64,000 nucleotides of DNA from Streptomyces coelicoflavus (GTDB lineage: Bacteria > Actinomycetota > Actinomycetes > Streptomycetales > Streptomycetaceae), in the NCBI RefSeq assembly GCF_003112555.1, contig NZ_BEWB01000013.1:62001-126000 (forward strand), given 5' to 3'. The position numbers and the translations under genes are program-made. The stretch's first letter is position 1. The number at the start of each line of letters is the position of its first letter. Below the pieces are notes generated by a model. That model was not told the origin of the DNA. It made no database searches and saw nothing but the letters and a program-made list of their open reading frames with translations. Shown piece after piece: positions 28,353-36,872 of the stretch.

Positions 28353-29867
28353 ATGACGAGCAGCACCGAGACCACCGCCACCACCCCGCAGGTTGCGGTC
28401 AACGACATCGGTAACGAGGAAGCCTTCCTCGCCGCGATCGACGAGACGATCAAGTACTTCAACGACGGCGACATCGTCGACGGCGTCATCGTGAAGGTCG
28501 ACCGGGACGAGGTCCTGCTCGACATCGGTTACAAGACCGAAGGTGTCATCCCGAGCCGCGAGCTCTCGATCAAGCACGACGTCGACCCCAACGAGGTCGT
28601 CGCCGTCGGTGACGAGATCGAGGCCCTTGTTCTCCAGAAGGAGGACAAGGAAGGCCGCCTGATCCTCTCGAAGAAGCGCGCCCAGTACGAGCGTGCCTGG
28701 GGCACCATCGAGAAGATCAAGGAAGAGGACGGCATCGTCACCGGTACCGTCATCGAGGTCGTCAAGGGTGGTCTCATCCTCGACATCGGCCTCCGCGGCT
28801 TCCTCCCGGCCTCCCTGGTCGAGATGCGTCGCGTCCGCGACCTCCAGCCCTACGTGGGCAAGGAGCTCGAGGCGAAGATCATCGAGCTGGACAAGAACCG
28901 CAACAACGTGGTCCTGTCCCGCCGTGCCTGGCTGGAGCAGACCCAGTCCGAGGTCCGCCAGACGTTCCTCACCACCCTCCAGAAGGGTCAGGTCCGTTCC
29001 GGCGTCGTCTCCTCGATCGTCAACTTCGGTGCCTTCGTGGACCTGGGTGGCGTCGACGGTCTGGTCCACGTCTCCGAGCTGTCCTGGAAGCACATCGACC
29101 ACCCGTCCGAGGTTGTCGAGGTCGGCCAGGAAGTCACCGTCGAGGTCCTCGACGTCGACATGGACCGCGAGCGTGTCTCCCTGTCGCTGAAGGCGACCCA
29201 GGAAGACCCGTGGCAGCAGTTCGCCCGCACCCACCAGATCGGCCAGGTCGTGCCCGGCAAGGTCACGAAGCTGGTGCCGTTCGGTGCGTTCGTCCGCGTG
29301 GACGAGGGCATCGAGGGTCTGGTCCACATCTCCGAGCTGGCCGAGCGCCACGTGGAGATCCCGGAGCAGGTCGTCCAGGTCAACGACGAGATCTTCGTCA
29401 AGGTCATCGACATCGACCTCGAGCGCCGCCGCATCAGCCTCTCGCTGAAGCAGGCCAACGAGGCCTTCGGTGCCGACCCGTCGGCGGTCGAGTTCGACCC
29501 GACCCTGTACGGCATGGCCGCGTCCTACGACGACCAGGGCAACTACATCTACCCCGAGGGCTTCGACCCCGAGACCAACGACTGGCTCGAGGGCTACGAG
29601 ACCCAGCGCGAGGCCTGGGAGACGCAGTACGCCGAGGCCCAGCAGCGCTTCGAGCAGCACCAGGCGCAGGTCATCAAGTCCCGCGAGGCGGACGAGAAGG
29701 CCGCGGCCGAGGGTGTCGACACCGCGGGTGCGGCTCAGGCCGCGTCCGGCAGCGGTGGCGGCGGCGGTGGCTCGTACTCCTCCGAGGGTGGCGACAACTC
29801 CGGCGCCCTGGCGTCGGACGAGGCGCTGGCCGCGCTGCGCGAGAAGCTGGCCGGCGGCCAGAGCTGA
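28353..29867 (+). CDS. rpsA: 30S ribosomal protein S1
   Basis: The protein has 504 residues with four S1 (OB-fold) domains at roughly 38-107, 124-190, 208-277 and 293-363, each recognisable by patterns such as GFLPASLVE, FGAFVDLGGVDGLVHVSEL and FGAFVRVDEGIEGLVHISEL. Actinobacterial S1 has four repeats rather than the six of E. coli. The C-terminal tail is Gly/Ser/Ala rich. It helps mRNA bind the 30S subunit. Codon use is strongly biased, as expected for a ribosomal gene. The ribosome-binding site (GGAGCCC) is weak and distant, which fits autogenous control. Confidence 0.96.
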   Translation: MTSSTETTATTPQVAVNDIGNEEAFLAAIDETIKYFNDGDIVDGVIVKVDRDEVLLDIGYKTEGVIPSRELSIKHDVDPNEVVAVGDEIEALVLQKEDKEGRLILSKKRAQYERAWGTIEKIKEEDGIVTGTVIEVVKGGLILDIGLRGFLPASLVEMRRVRDLQPYVGKELEAKIIELDKNRNNVVLSRRAWLEQTQSEVRQTFLTTLQKGQVRSGVVSSIVNFGAFVDLGGVDGLVHVSELSWKHIDHPSEVVEVGQEVTVEVLDVDMDRERVSLSLKATQEDPWQQFARTHQIGQVVPGKVTKLVPFGAFVRVDEGIEGLVHISELAERHVEIPEQVVQVNDEIFVKVIDIDLERRRISLSLKQANEAFGADPSAVEFDPTLYGMAASYDDQGNYIYPEGFDPETNDWLEGYETQREAWETQYAEAQQRFEQHQAQVIKSREADEKAAAEGVDTAGAAQAASGSGGGGGGSYSSEGGDNSGALASDEALAALREKLAGGQS

Positions 29868-29921
29868 AGCTCCGCACACCGGCCGCTGACCCACGGCGGT
29901 TGAAGCACAGCGGTTGACCGA

Positions 29922-29949
29922 GGGGCCGCACCTTCCGAGGTGCGGCCCC
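29922..29949 (+). terminator. Strong terminator after rpsA
   Basis: GGGGCCGCACCT pairs perfectly with AGGTGCGGCCCC (12 bp) around the tetraloop TCCG and is followed by TTCGGGTTT. It is one of the few hairpins in the window with a T-containing tail. Confidence 0.92.
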
Positions 29950-30039
29950 TTCGGGTTTCTCCCGGGGCGGTTCCTTCTGGGAATGCCCCGCCCCGCAAGG
30001 GCGTTGTCACGTGTGAACACGAGGAGGGGAGCGGTCACT

Positions 30040-30978
30040 GTGCTTGATCCGCAGGATTTGTACGCCTGGGAGCCGAAGGGCCTTGCCGTCGTCGACATGG
30101 CACTCGCCCAGGAGTCGGCCGGACTGGTCATGCTGTACCACTTCGACGGATACATCGACGCCGGCGAGACCGGCGACCAGATCGTCGACCAGGTGCTCGA
30201 CTCGCTGCCCCACCAGGTCGTCGCCCGCTTCGACCACGACCGGCTCGTGGACTACCGGGCGCGCCGGCCGCTGCTGACCTTCAAACGCGACACCTGGACG
30301 GACTACGAGGAACCCACCATCGAGGTGCGGCTCGTCCAGGACGCCACCGGAGCGCCCTTCCTGATCCTGTCCGGCCCCGAGCCGGACGTCGAGTGGGAGC
30401 GTTTCGCCGCCGCCGTACGGCAGATCGTGGAGCGGCTCGGCGTCCGTCTGTCGGTGAGCTTCCACGGCATCCCCATGGGCGTCCCGCACACCCGTCCCGT
30501 AGGCATCACCCCGCACGGCACCCGCACCGACCTCGTGCCGGGCCACCGCAGCCCCTTCGAGGAGGCGCAGGTCCCCGGCAGCGCGGAGGCGCTCGTCGAG
30601 TACCGGCTCGCGCAGGCCGGCCACGAGGTGCTCGGCGTCGCCGCGCACGTCCCGCACTACATCGCCCGCTCCGCGTACCCGGACGCGGCGCTGACCGTCC
30701 TGGAGTCGATCACCGCGGCGACCGGTCTGGTCCTGCCCGGCATCGCGCACGCCCTGCGCACGGAGGCCCACCGCACCCAGACGGAGATCGACCGGCAGAT
30801 CCAGGAGGGCGACGAGGAACTCACCGCGCTCGTCCAGGGCCTGGAGCACCAGTACGACGCGGCCGCCGGCGCCGAGACCCGGGGCAACATGCTCGCCGAG
30901 CCCCTCGAGATCCCCTCGGCGGACGAGATCGGCCGCGAGTTCGAACGGTTCCTGGCGGAGCGGGAGGGCGACGGCTGA
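30040..30978 (+). CDS. PAC2-family protein (proteasome assembly chaperone-like)
   Basis: The protein has 312 residues. The GTG at 30040 is supported by GGAGGGGAG upstream. The PAC2 pattern is visible in GLVMLYHFDGYIDAGETGDQ near the N terminus, SVSFHGIPMGVPHTRPVG mid-protein and GVAAHVPHYIARSAYPDAAL later; the C-terminal region is helical and acidic. Actinobacterial PAC2 proteins resemble proteasome assembly chaperones, and actinobacteria do have proteasomes, but the biochemical role is not established. It lies between rpsA and coaE. Confidence 0.85.
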   Translation: MLDPQDLYAWEPKGLAVVDMALAQESAGLVMLYHFDGYIDAGETGDQIVDQVLDSLPHQVVARFDHDRLVDYRARRPLLTFKRDTWTDYEEPTIEVRLVQDATGAPFLILSGPEPDVEWERFAAAVRQIVERLGVRLSVSFHGIPMGVPHTRPVGITPHGTRTDLVPGHRSPFEEAQVPGSAEALVEYRLAQAGHEVLGVAAHVPHYIARSAYPDAALTVLESITAATGLVLPGIAHALRTEAHRTQTEIDRQIQEGDEELTALVQGLEHQYDAAAGAETRGNMLAEPLEIPSADEIGREFERFLAEREGDG

Positions 30979-31003
30979 CGCCGCAACCGGCAGGCCCTAA
31001 GCT
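30975..31003 (+). promoter_or_regulatory. Promoter giving a leaderless coaE transcript
   Basis: CTGACG, 17 bases, then TAAGCT: a good housekeeping-type promoter overlapping the stop codon of the PAC2 gene. The -10 ends 7 bases before the coaE ATG and there is no ribosome-binding site between. Confidence 0.6.
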
Positions 31004-31010
31004 TCCGCTC

Positions 31011-31637
31011 ATGTTGAAGGTGGGCCTGACCGGCGGGATCGGCGCCGGCAAGAGCGAGGTGTCCCGGCTCCTCGTCGAGCACGGCGCCGTGCTGATCGAC
31101 GCGGACCGGATCGCGCGCGAGGTCGTCGCCCCCGGGACGCCGGGGCTCGCCGCGGTCGTGGAGGCGTTCGGCGAGGACGTCCTCGCCCGGGACGGCAGCC
31201 TGGACCGGCCGAAACTGGGCTCGATCGTCTTCGCCGACCCGGAGAAGCTGTCCGTTCTGAACGGCATCGTGCACCCCCTGGTGGGTGAGCGCTCCCGCGC
31301 CCTCGAGGAGGCCGCCGCCGAGGACGCCGTCGTCGTCCACGACGTCCCCCTGCTCACGGAGAACGGCCTCGCCCCGCTGTACGACCTCGTGGTCGTCGTG
31401 GACGCCGACCCCGCCACCCAGCTCGACCGGCTGGTACGGCTGCGGGGCATGACCGAGCAGGACGCGCGGGCCCGCATGGCCGCCCAGGCGACGCGCGAGC
31501 AGCGCCGGGAGATCGCCGACGTGGTCGTCGACAACGACGTACCGCTCGAGGAACTGCGCCGACGGGTGGCAGACGTGTGGGCCGGACTGGTGCGCAAGGC
31601 GCACACAGAACGGCACGCCGGGCGGCGCACGGAATAG
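31011..31637 (+). CDS. coaE: Dephospho-CoA kinase
   Basis: The 208-residue kinase starts MLKVGLTGGIGAGKSEVSRL (Walker A GGIGAGKS), with DADRIAREVV, DVPLLTENGL and VVVDADPATQLDRL following the CoaE pattern. It phosphorylates the 3'-hydroxyl of dephospho-CoA in the last step of coenzyme A synthesis. There is no Shine-Dalgarno sequence before the ATG. Position next to rpsA is common in actinobacteria. Confidence 0.95.
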   Translation: MLKVGLTGGIGAGKSEVSRLLVEHGAVLIDADRIAREVVAPGTPGLAAVVEAFGEDVLARDGSLDRPKLGSIVFADPEKLSVLNGIVHPLVGERSRALEEAAAEDAVVVHDVPLLTENGLAPLYDLVVVVDADPATQLDRLVRLRGMTEQDARARMAAQATREQRREIADVVVDNDVPLEELRRRVADVWAGLVRKAHTERHAGRRTE

Positions 31638-31686
31638 CGAACCCCGCGCGCGCGTTGATCCCTTCCAGCGAGGGAAGGACTCTGCC

Positions 31687-32067
31687 GTGCCCGAGACAAG
31701 CGGTTCGACCGGACGTACGCCGGAGACGGATGTCATCGACTTCCGTGCCGCCGAGCAGCTGCTCGCGGCGCGGGACCCGCGTGGCGCGGTGAAGCTCCTC
31801 GACGGGGTCATCGGCGCCCATCCCGAGAACACCGCCGCGCGGATGCTGCGTGCGCGTGCCTTCTTCGCGGCGGCGCAACTGCGACCGGCCGAGCTGGAGT
31901 TCACCATCGTGCTGGAGCGCGAGCCGGACAACGCGTTCGCGCACTTCGCACTCGCCCGCACCTACGAGCGCCGGGGCTGCCCCGACCAGGCCAGGCGCCA
32001 CTTCCGGCTGGCGGCGGCGCTGGACCCGAACCCGGAGTACTTGCAGCAGGCGCGGTTCGACTCCTGA
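31687..32067 (+). CDS. Small tetratricopeptide-repeat protein
   Basis: The protein has 126 residues and about three TPR units: AEQLLAARDPRGAVKLLDGV, LRARAFFAAAQLRPAELEF and HFALARTYERRGCPDQARRH. The GTG start is set by GAGGGAAGGA upstream. TPR proteins act as protein-binding scaffolds; no partner domain is present. It follows coaE by 49 bases on the same strand. Confidence 0.85.
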   Translation: MPETSGSTGRTPETDVIDFRAAEQLLAARDPRGAVKLLDGVIGAHPENTAARMLRARAFFAAAQLRPAELEFTIVLEREPDNAFAHFALARTYERRGCPDQARRHFRLAAALDPNPEYLQQARFDS

Positions 32068-32159
32068 CGGCGGCTCGATTCCTGACGGCCCTCAATGCCT
32101 GACCACCGCTCGGCTCCCGACGGCCGCCGCTCCGGGGTGTGCGGGCGGTCGAGGGCCGG

Positions 32160-32417
32160 TCAGCGCTTCGGCGGCAGGTACGGCGGGATGTCACGGCCCG
32201 GCTGGTAGTGCGGGCCCTGGCGGATGTGCCGGAGGATCACGGTCAGGTCGATCGTGGCGATCAGCCACAGCACCCCGCAGGCGAGCGCCCAGCCGAACCG
32301 TCCCGTGAGCGCGAAGGCGGCCGTGCCGAAGACCGCCCAGGCCAGCCCCCACAGGCTCAGCCAGAAACGCGCCCGCAGGGCACTGCGCGCGGTGGCCGGT
32401 TCACTGCCCGTACGCAT
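32160..32417 (-). CDS. Small membrane protein (DUF6343-like)
   Basis: The protein has 85 residues with two hydrophobic segments (RFWLSLWGLAWAVFGTAAFA and FGWALACGVLWLIATIDLTV), a basic N terminus and a C-terminal tail HIRQGPHYQPGRDIPPYLPP. The pattern matches small streptomycete proteins catalogued as DUF6343; that name is from memory. Function is unknown. Confidence 0.7.
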   Translation of the reverse strand: MRTGSEPATARSALRARFWLSLWGLAWAVFGTAAFALTGRFGWALACGVLWLIATIDLTVILRHIRQGPHYQPGRDIPPYLPPKR

Positions 32418-32578
32418 CGGTTCACCACTTCCTGCAACGAACGTACTCCGGCGGACCGCGAGGGGGAAGCGTGGCCTGCCGCCGGGCCGGCCGCACCACG
32501 CGACCGGGTCCGTTCACTCGGTCGGGTGAACCGCCGCTACGAGGGAACGGGCGTGCGAGGGCGGGCCGTTGGACGGGC

Positions 32579-33277
32579 ATGGAGCTGAAAATGCGAGAGG
32601 GACACCAGGGCACGGGACCCGGGGCCATCACCCCGGACGGCTGCGCGGTCGAGCTCTATGCGCGGCTGCCCGCCGGAGCCGAGCCGGACATCGTCGCCGC
32701 CGCCGTGCCCGAGGGCGCGCGGATCCTGGAGCTGGGCAGTGGCGTGGGACGCATGACCCATCCGCTGCTGGAGCGGGGTTTCACCGTCACCGCGGTGGAC
32801 GAGTCCGCCGAGATGCTGGAGCGCGTGCGCGGGGCGCGCACCATATGCAGCCCGATCGAGGACCTCGACCTCGACGAGCGCTTCGACGCGGTGATGCTGG
32901 CGTCGTTCCTCGTGCACACCGGGGAGGCCGAGGTGCGGAGAGGGCTGCTGCGCACCTGCGCCCGGCATGTCGCGGCGGACGGCTGTGTACTGATCCAGCG
33001 CGAGGGGGCGGACTACCACACGAATCTGCCGCGTGAGCGGGTGGACCCCAGCGGCTTCACCGTCCGGATCCTGTCGGCGGATCCGGTGGGGGACGGAGTC
33101 AACTCGGTCCGGGCCGAGTACGAGTTCCCGGACGCGGTCTGGACCCAGACCTTCCGGGCCCGGCCGCTGACCACGGAGCAGTTCGAGGAGGCGCTCGGGG
33201 AGGCGGGACTCGCGGTGGACCGGTATCTCACCGACGACGGGACATGGGTGAGGGCCGTGCCCGTGCGGCACGGGTAG
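32579..33277 (+). CDS. SAM-dependent methyltransferase
   Basis: The protein has 232 residues from the ATG at 32579; a second ATG at 32591 has GGAG six bases upstream and may be the true start. Motif I is RILELGSGVGRMTHPLL, motif II TAVDESAEMLERV, followed by SPIEDLDLDERFDAVMLASF. The C-terminal part is beta-rich (ILSADPVGDGVNSVRAEYEF). It looks like a small-molecule class I methyltransferase. The substrate is unknown and the gene stands alone. Confidence 0.82.
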   Translation: MELKMREGHQGTGPGAITPDGCAVELYARLPAGAEPDIVAAAVPEGARILELGSGVGRMTHPLLERGFTVTAVDESAEMLERVRGARTICSPIEDLDLDERFDAVMLASFLVHTGEAEVRRGLLRTCARHVAADGCVLIQREGADYHTNLPRERVDPSGFTVRILSADPVGDGVNSVRAEYEFPDAVWTQTFRARPLTTEQFEEALGEAGLAVDRYLTDDGTWVRAVPVRHG

Positions 33278-33383
33278 TGGAGAGAACGGGAGGAAGAAGG
33301 GCGACGGTCCGGCGATGAGTTCCGGGGCGGCGAGCGGTCTGTATCCCGACAGCAGCACGGACCGCTCGGCTCAGGAGACCGCC

Positions 33384-33839
33384 ATGTCGGACACCACCAC
33401 GTCCCCCGTCACCACCACGTCCCCCGCCACCACCCTGCCGGCCCGCGGGCGCGGCCTCCGGGTCGCCCTGCGCGTCGTGCAGGTGCTCCTCGCGCTGTTC
33501 TTCGCCGTCGCGAGCGCCCTGCCCAAGCTGATCGGGCACTCCTCGGCGGCCGACACCTTCGCCGAGATGGGCTGGGGCGACGCGGGCATGTACGCGATCG
33601 GTGTCCTCGAGCTGGCGGGAGCGGTGGCGCTGATGGTCCCGTTGCTGCAGTCGGTGGCGGCGACGGCCCTGAGCGCGCTGATGGTGGGCGCGTTCGTCGT
33701 CCAGCTCATGTACTTCGACGGTGAGAACGCGGCGACACCGCTCATCCTGATGGTGCCGCTCCTGATCGTCGCCCGGGCCCGCCGAGGGTCCAACGAGGAG
33801 CTGGGCCGCCTGGTGCGGGCCCGGGTCCGGCGGGGCTGA
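33384..33839 (+). CDS. DoxX-family membrane protein
   Basis: The protein has 151 residues. The ATG at 33384 has AGGAGA six bases upstream. After a Thr/Pro-rich N terminus come four membrane segments, beginning VVQVLLALFFAVASALPKLI, then MYAIGVLELAGAVALMVPLL, ATALSALMVGAFVVQLMY and ATPLILMVPLLIVARA. This is the DoxX/SURF4-like four-helix topology. Members are linked to redox and thiol stress complexes in mycobacteria; nothing here specifies the role. Confidence 0.82.
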   Translation: MSDTTTSPVTTTSPATTLPARGRGLRVALRVVQVLLALFFAVASALPKLIGHSSAADTFAEMGWGDAGMYAIGVLELAGAVALMVPLLQSVAATALSALMVGAFVVQLMYFDGENAATPLILMVPLLIVARARRGSNEELGRLVRARVRRG

Positions 33840-33866
33840 GCCAACCCTGCCGTGCCCCGGCCGGGC

Positions 33867-34406
33867 TCAGGGCCTGCTCCCGGCGTCCCTTCGGGAGCTG
33901 CTCAGGCCCTCCAGCCCGCGCAGCCGGTCCATCTCGCGGCGGTCGCGCTTGGTCGGGCGGCCGGCTCCCCGGTCGCGGATGCCGGCGGGGGCGACGGCCT
34001 CGCGGGGCGGGGGCGGCGGGGAGTTGTCGATGTAGCACTGGACGGCGACCGGGGCACCGACGCGCTTGCGGATCAGCCGCTTCACGACGACGACGCGTTC
34101 CCGGCCCTCCTGCCGCAGGCGCACCTCGTCACCGACGCGGAGCGAGTACGCGGGCTTCACCCGCTCGCCGTTCACCCGGACATGGCCGCCGCGGCAGGCG
34201 GTGGCGCCAAGGGAGCGGGTCTTGATCAGACGGACGGCCCAGATCCAGCTGTCCACGCGGACGCTCTCGCCGTTCTGCGGCCCGGCCGCCTCGGCGGCGG
34301 CGATCGCCGCGGCGGTCTTCGGGTCCGGTGTCCCGGCGGCGGGAGCGGCACCGTCCTGCGGGGCGGCCACCCGGCCGCTTCCGCTTTCGTCATGCTCGGA
34401 AGCCAT
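33867..34406 (-). CDS. S4-domain RNA-binding protein (Hsp15-like)
   Basis: The protein has 179 residues. After an Ala/Gly-rich N-terminal tail of about 48 residues, an S4 domain runs VRVDSWIWAVRLIKTRSLGA, GGHVRVNGERVKPAYSLRVG. Lys/Arg-rich segments continue to the end. Hsp15 and RqcP relatives bind tRNA or 50S complexes with stalled peptides. The extended tails on both ends exceed E. coli Hsp15 (about 133 residues). It converges on the DoxX gene. Confidence 0.85.
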   Translation of the reverse strand: MASEHDESGSGRVAAPQDGAAPAAGTPDPKTAAAIAAAEAAGPQNGESVRVDSWIWAVRLIKTRSLGATACRGGHVRVNGERVKPAYSLRVGDEVRLRQEGRERVVVVKRLIRKRVGAPVAVQCYIDNSPPPPPREAVAPAGIRDRGAGRPTKRDRREMDRLRGLEGLSSSRRDAGSRP

Positions 34407-34531
34407 GCCTCGACCTTAACCGCCCGGCACGGTGGCACGGGCCCCGATTTCCCCGGCCGGCCGGCGGGTGGAACCGGGCAGCACGGCCCCGGCGTACCTC
34501 ACGGAGGCCGGGACGGTCCTACGGTGGACGC

Positions 34532-35245
34532 ATGGACACCGGTGGACTCTCCGTGCTCGACCAGCGCATCGCGGGCTGCCGGGCCTGCCCGAGGCTGGTC
34601 GAGTGGCGGGAGGAGGTGGCCCGTACCAAACGGGCGGCGTTCGCCGACTGGACGTACTGGGGCAGGCCGGTGCCCGGCTTCGGCCCGCCGGACGCGCGGC
34701 TGCTGATCGTCGGACTGGCGCCCGCCGCCCACGGCGGCAACCGCACCGGCCGGATGTTCACCGGCGACCGTTCCGGTGACGTCCTGTACCAGGCGCTGTA
34801 CGACGTGGGCCTCGCCTCGCAGCCCACCGCGGTCCGCGTGGACGACGGCCTGGAACTGTACGGGGTGCGCATCACCTCGCCGGTGCACTGCGCCCCGCCC
34901 GCCAACAAGCCCACCCCCGCCGAGCGGGACACCTGCCGGGCCTGGCTGGTCCAGGAGCTCGAACTGCTGCGGCCGACGCTGCGGGCGGTGGTCGTCCTGG
35001 GTGCCTTCGGCTGGCAGGCGGCGCTGCCCGCGTTCGCCGGAGCGGGCTGGACCGTGCCCCGCCCCCGCCCGGCCTTCGCGCACGGCGGACACGTGACGCT
35101 GGACGCGCCCGACGGACCGGACCTGCACCTCTTCGGCTGCTTCCACGTCAGCCAGCGCAACACCTTCACCGGCCGGCTCACCCCCGAGATGCTGCGCGAC
35201 GTGCTGCGCGGGGCGGCGGAGACGGCGGGCCTGGCCGCCCGGTAG
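34532..35245 (+). CDS. Uracil-DNA glycosylase, family 5 (UdgB)
   Basis: The protein has 237 residues. Motif 1 is GLAPAAHGGNRTGRMFTGD, the family 5 form, which lacks the catalytic Asp/Asn used by other families; the second motif is FGCFHVSQRNTFTGRL. Cysteines in CRACPR (16 and 19), SPVHCAPP and RDTCRAW are placed to hold the 4Fe-4S cluster of families 4 and 5. It removes uracil and other deaminated bases from DNA, a fitting activity in a GC-rich genome. A TACGGT -10 ends 7 bases before the ATG, so translation may be leaderless, though no TTGTCAGTG element is present. Confidence 0.9.
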   Translation: MDTGGLSVLDQRIAGCRACPRLVEWREEVARTKRAAFADWTYWGRPVPGFGPPDARLLIVGLAPAAHGGNRTGRMFTGDRSGDVLYQALYDVGLASQPTAVRVDDGLELYGVRITSPVHCAPPANKPTPAERDTCRAWLVQELELLRPTLRAVVVLGAFGWQAALPAFAGAGWTVPRPRPAFAHGGHVTLDAPDGPDLHLFGCFHVSQRNTFTGRLTPEMLRDVLRGAAETAGLAAR

Positions 35246-35301
35246 GCCTCACCCCGTAAAAGGAGATGAGTGCCCGGGGCCGCTGCGACTACGGTGTCCC
35301 G

Positions 35302-36273
35302 ATGGGCCGGTACCCGGAGATCGAACCGTACGACCACGGCATGCTCGACGTCGGAGACGGCAACCGCGTCTACTGGGAGACGTGCGGAAACCCGCACGGC
35401 AGGCCCGCGCTGGTGCTGCACGGCGGGCCGGGCAGCCGCGCGAGTCCGGGCCTGAGGCGGTACTTCGACCCCGCCGCCTACCGGATCGTCCTGCTCGACC
35501 AGCGGGGCGCCGGACGCTCGCTGCCCCGCGCGAGTGCTCCCGACACCGACATGAGCGTCAACACGACCGCCCACCTCATGGCCGACCTCGAGCTGCTCCG
35601 CGCCCACCTGGGCATCGAGCGGTGGCTGGTGTGGGGCGTGTCGTGGGGCTCGGCCCTGGGCCTGCGGTATGCGCAGACGCACCCCGGAGTGGTGACCGAG
35701 CTGGTGCTGACGGGCGTTGCCACCGGCTCCGACGCCGAAGTGGCCCTCCTGACCCGCGGGTTGGGAAACATCTTCCCGGAGGCCCACGAGCGGTTCCTCG
35801 CCGAGCTGCCCCCGGACGAACGCGACGGCAACCTCGCGGCCGCGTACCACCGCCTGCTGGAGTCGCCGGACGCGGCGGTGCGGGAACGGGCCGCGCGGGC
35901 CTGGACCGACTGGGAGACGGCGATCATCCCGGCACCGCCCGGCTCGGTCGCCCGGTTCCGGGACCCGGAGTTCCGCATGGGCTTCGCGCGTACCGTCACG
36001 CACTACTGGGGCAACGACCACTTCCTGGGCGACGGCAACGACGAGGGCGTGATCCTCAGGGACGCGCACCTGCTGCGGGGCGTCCCCGGCACGCTGGTCC
36101 AGGGCAGCCTCGACTTCGGCAACCTCCTCGGCATCGTCTGGCGGCTCCACCACGCCTGGCCGGACAGCGAGCTGGTGGTCGTGGACGAGGCCGGGCACGA
36201 CGCCGGAGCGGCCGGCGACGAGGCGCTGATCGCGGCGACGGACAAGTACGCGCGCGGCGACACCGGGGCGTGA
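35302..36273 (+). CDS. pip: Prolyl aminopeptidase (alpha/beta hydrolase, S33)
   Basis: The protein has 323 residues from the ATG at 35302; an in-frame ATG at 35266 has AAAGGAG directly abutting it, too close to work well. Family motifs are LVLHGGPGSRASPGL (oxyanion hole), LLDQRGAGRSLP, and the nucleophile elbow GVSWGSALG. The acid is probably the Asp in QGSLDFGNLL and the histidine lies in VDEAGHDAG. It cleaves N-terminal proline from peptides in the cytosol. The stop codon falls inside the first unit of a 25-bp minisatellite. Confidence 0.88.
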   Translation: MGRYPEIEPYDHGMLDVGDGNRVYWETCGNPHGRPALVLHGGPGSRASPGLRRYFDPAAYRIVLLDQRGAGRSLPRASAPDTDMSVNTTAHLMADLELLRAHLGIERWLVWGVSWGSALGLRYAQTHPGVVTELVLTGVATGSDAEVALLTRGLGNIFPEAHERFLAELPPDERDGNLAAAYHRLLESPDAAVRERAARAWTDWETAIIPAPPGSVARFRDPEFRMGFARTVTHYWGNDHFLGDGNDEGVILRDAHLLRGVPGTLVQGSLDFGNLLGIVWRLHHAWPDSELVVVDEAGHDAGAAGDEALIAATDKYARGDTGA

Positions 36274-36380
36274 AGGACGCGGCGACACCGGGGCGTGAAG
36301 GACGCGGCGACACCGGGGTGTGAAGGACGCCGCGACACCAGGGTGCGAAGGACTCGGTGGCACCGGGGCGTGAGGACCTA
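36256..36380. repeat. Five tandem 25-bp repeats spanning two gene ends
   Basis: The unit GGCGACACCGGGGCGTGAAG plus GACGC occurs at 36256, 36281, 36306, 36331 and 36356. Copies 1 and 2 are identical, 3 has one change, 4 and 5 are more diverged. Copy 1 contains the stop codon of pip and copy 5 ends in the stop codon of the convergent GNAT gene. Confidence 0.92.
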
Positions 36381-36872
36381 GGGCCGCCACACGTAGCGCA
36401 CGTCCGGCTCCCGTTCCTCGTTCCGGGCGCCGTCCGTCCACTCCACGGCCGTGAAACCGTGCCGTTCGTAGAAGCGGCGCGCGGGCGTGTTGGCCTGGAA
36501 CGTCCACAGCGACAGCCCGGCCGCCCGCCGCTGCCTGGCCAGGGCGACGAACCGGTCCCCGAGCCCGATGCCGCGCCACTCGGGGGCGAGGTAGAGCTGC
36601 GACAGCTCCTCGCCCTCCAGCACCATCACCCCGACCACCGCGCCGCCGGCCGCCTCCGCCACCCAGGTCTCGTACTGCTCCACCACCACGTGCCGGAAGT
36701 ACGCCCGCACCTCCGTGTCGGTGCGCGGCCGGACCACGTCCGGCAGTGCGGCGGCGAAGGAGCGCAGCCAGACGTCGGCCGCCGCGCGCGCGTCGGCGGC
36801 GGAGGCGCGCCGCAGGAGGACCGCACCGGCGCCCGTCCCGGCCTCCGCAACGGGCTCGGCTCCCCGGTTCAC
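36378..36872 (-). CDS. GNAT-family N-acetyltransferase
   Basis: The protein has 164 residues. The GNAT core shows VLLRRASAADARAAADVW at the N terminus, then VVGVMVLEGEELSQLYLAPE and the CoA-binding loop WRGIGLGDRFVALARQR, followed by NTPARRFYERHGFTAVEWTD. The GTG start overlaps the stop of the RidA gene (GTGA), so the two are co-translated. The acceptor is unknown. Its 3' end runs into the minisatellite. Confidence 0.87.
   Translation of the reverse strand: MNRGAEPVAEAGTGAGAVLLRRASAADARAAADVWLRSFAAALPDVVRPRTDTEVRAYFRHVVVEQYETWVAEAAGGAVVGVMVLEGEELSQLYLAPEWRGIGLGDRFVALARQRRAAGLSLWTFQANTPARRFYERHGFTAVEWTDGARNEEREPDVRYVWRP

Noticed and set aside
29914..30039. Longer N terminus for the PAC2 protein
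   Set aside because: The extension begins inside the rpsA terminator hairpin. The GTG at 30040 has its own ribosome-binding site.
36256..36380. CRISPR array
   Set aside because: The 25-bp units are directly adjacent with no spacers, and no cas gene is in the window. It is a minisatellite.
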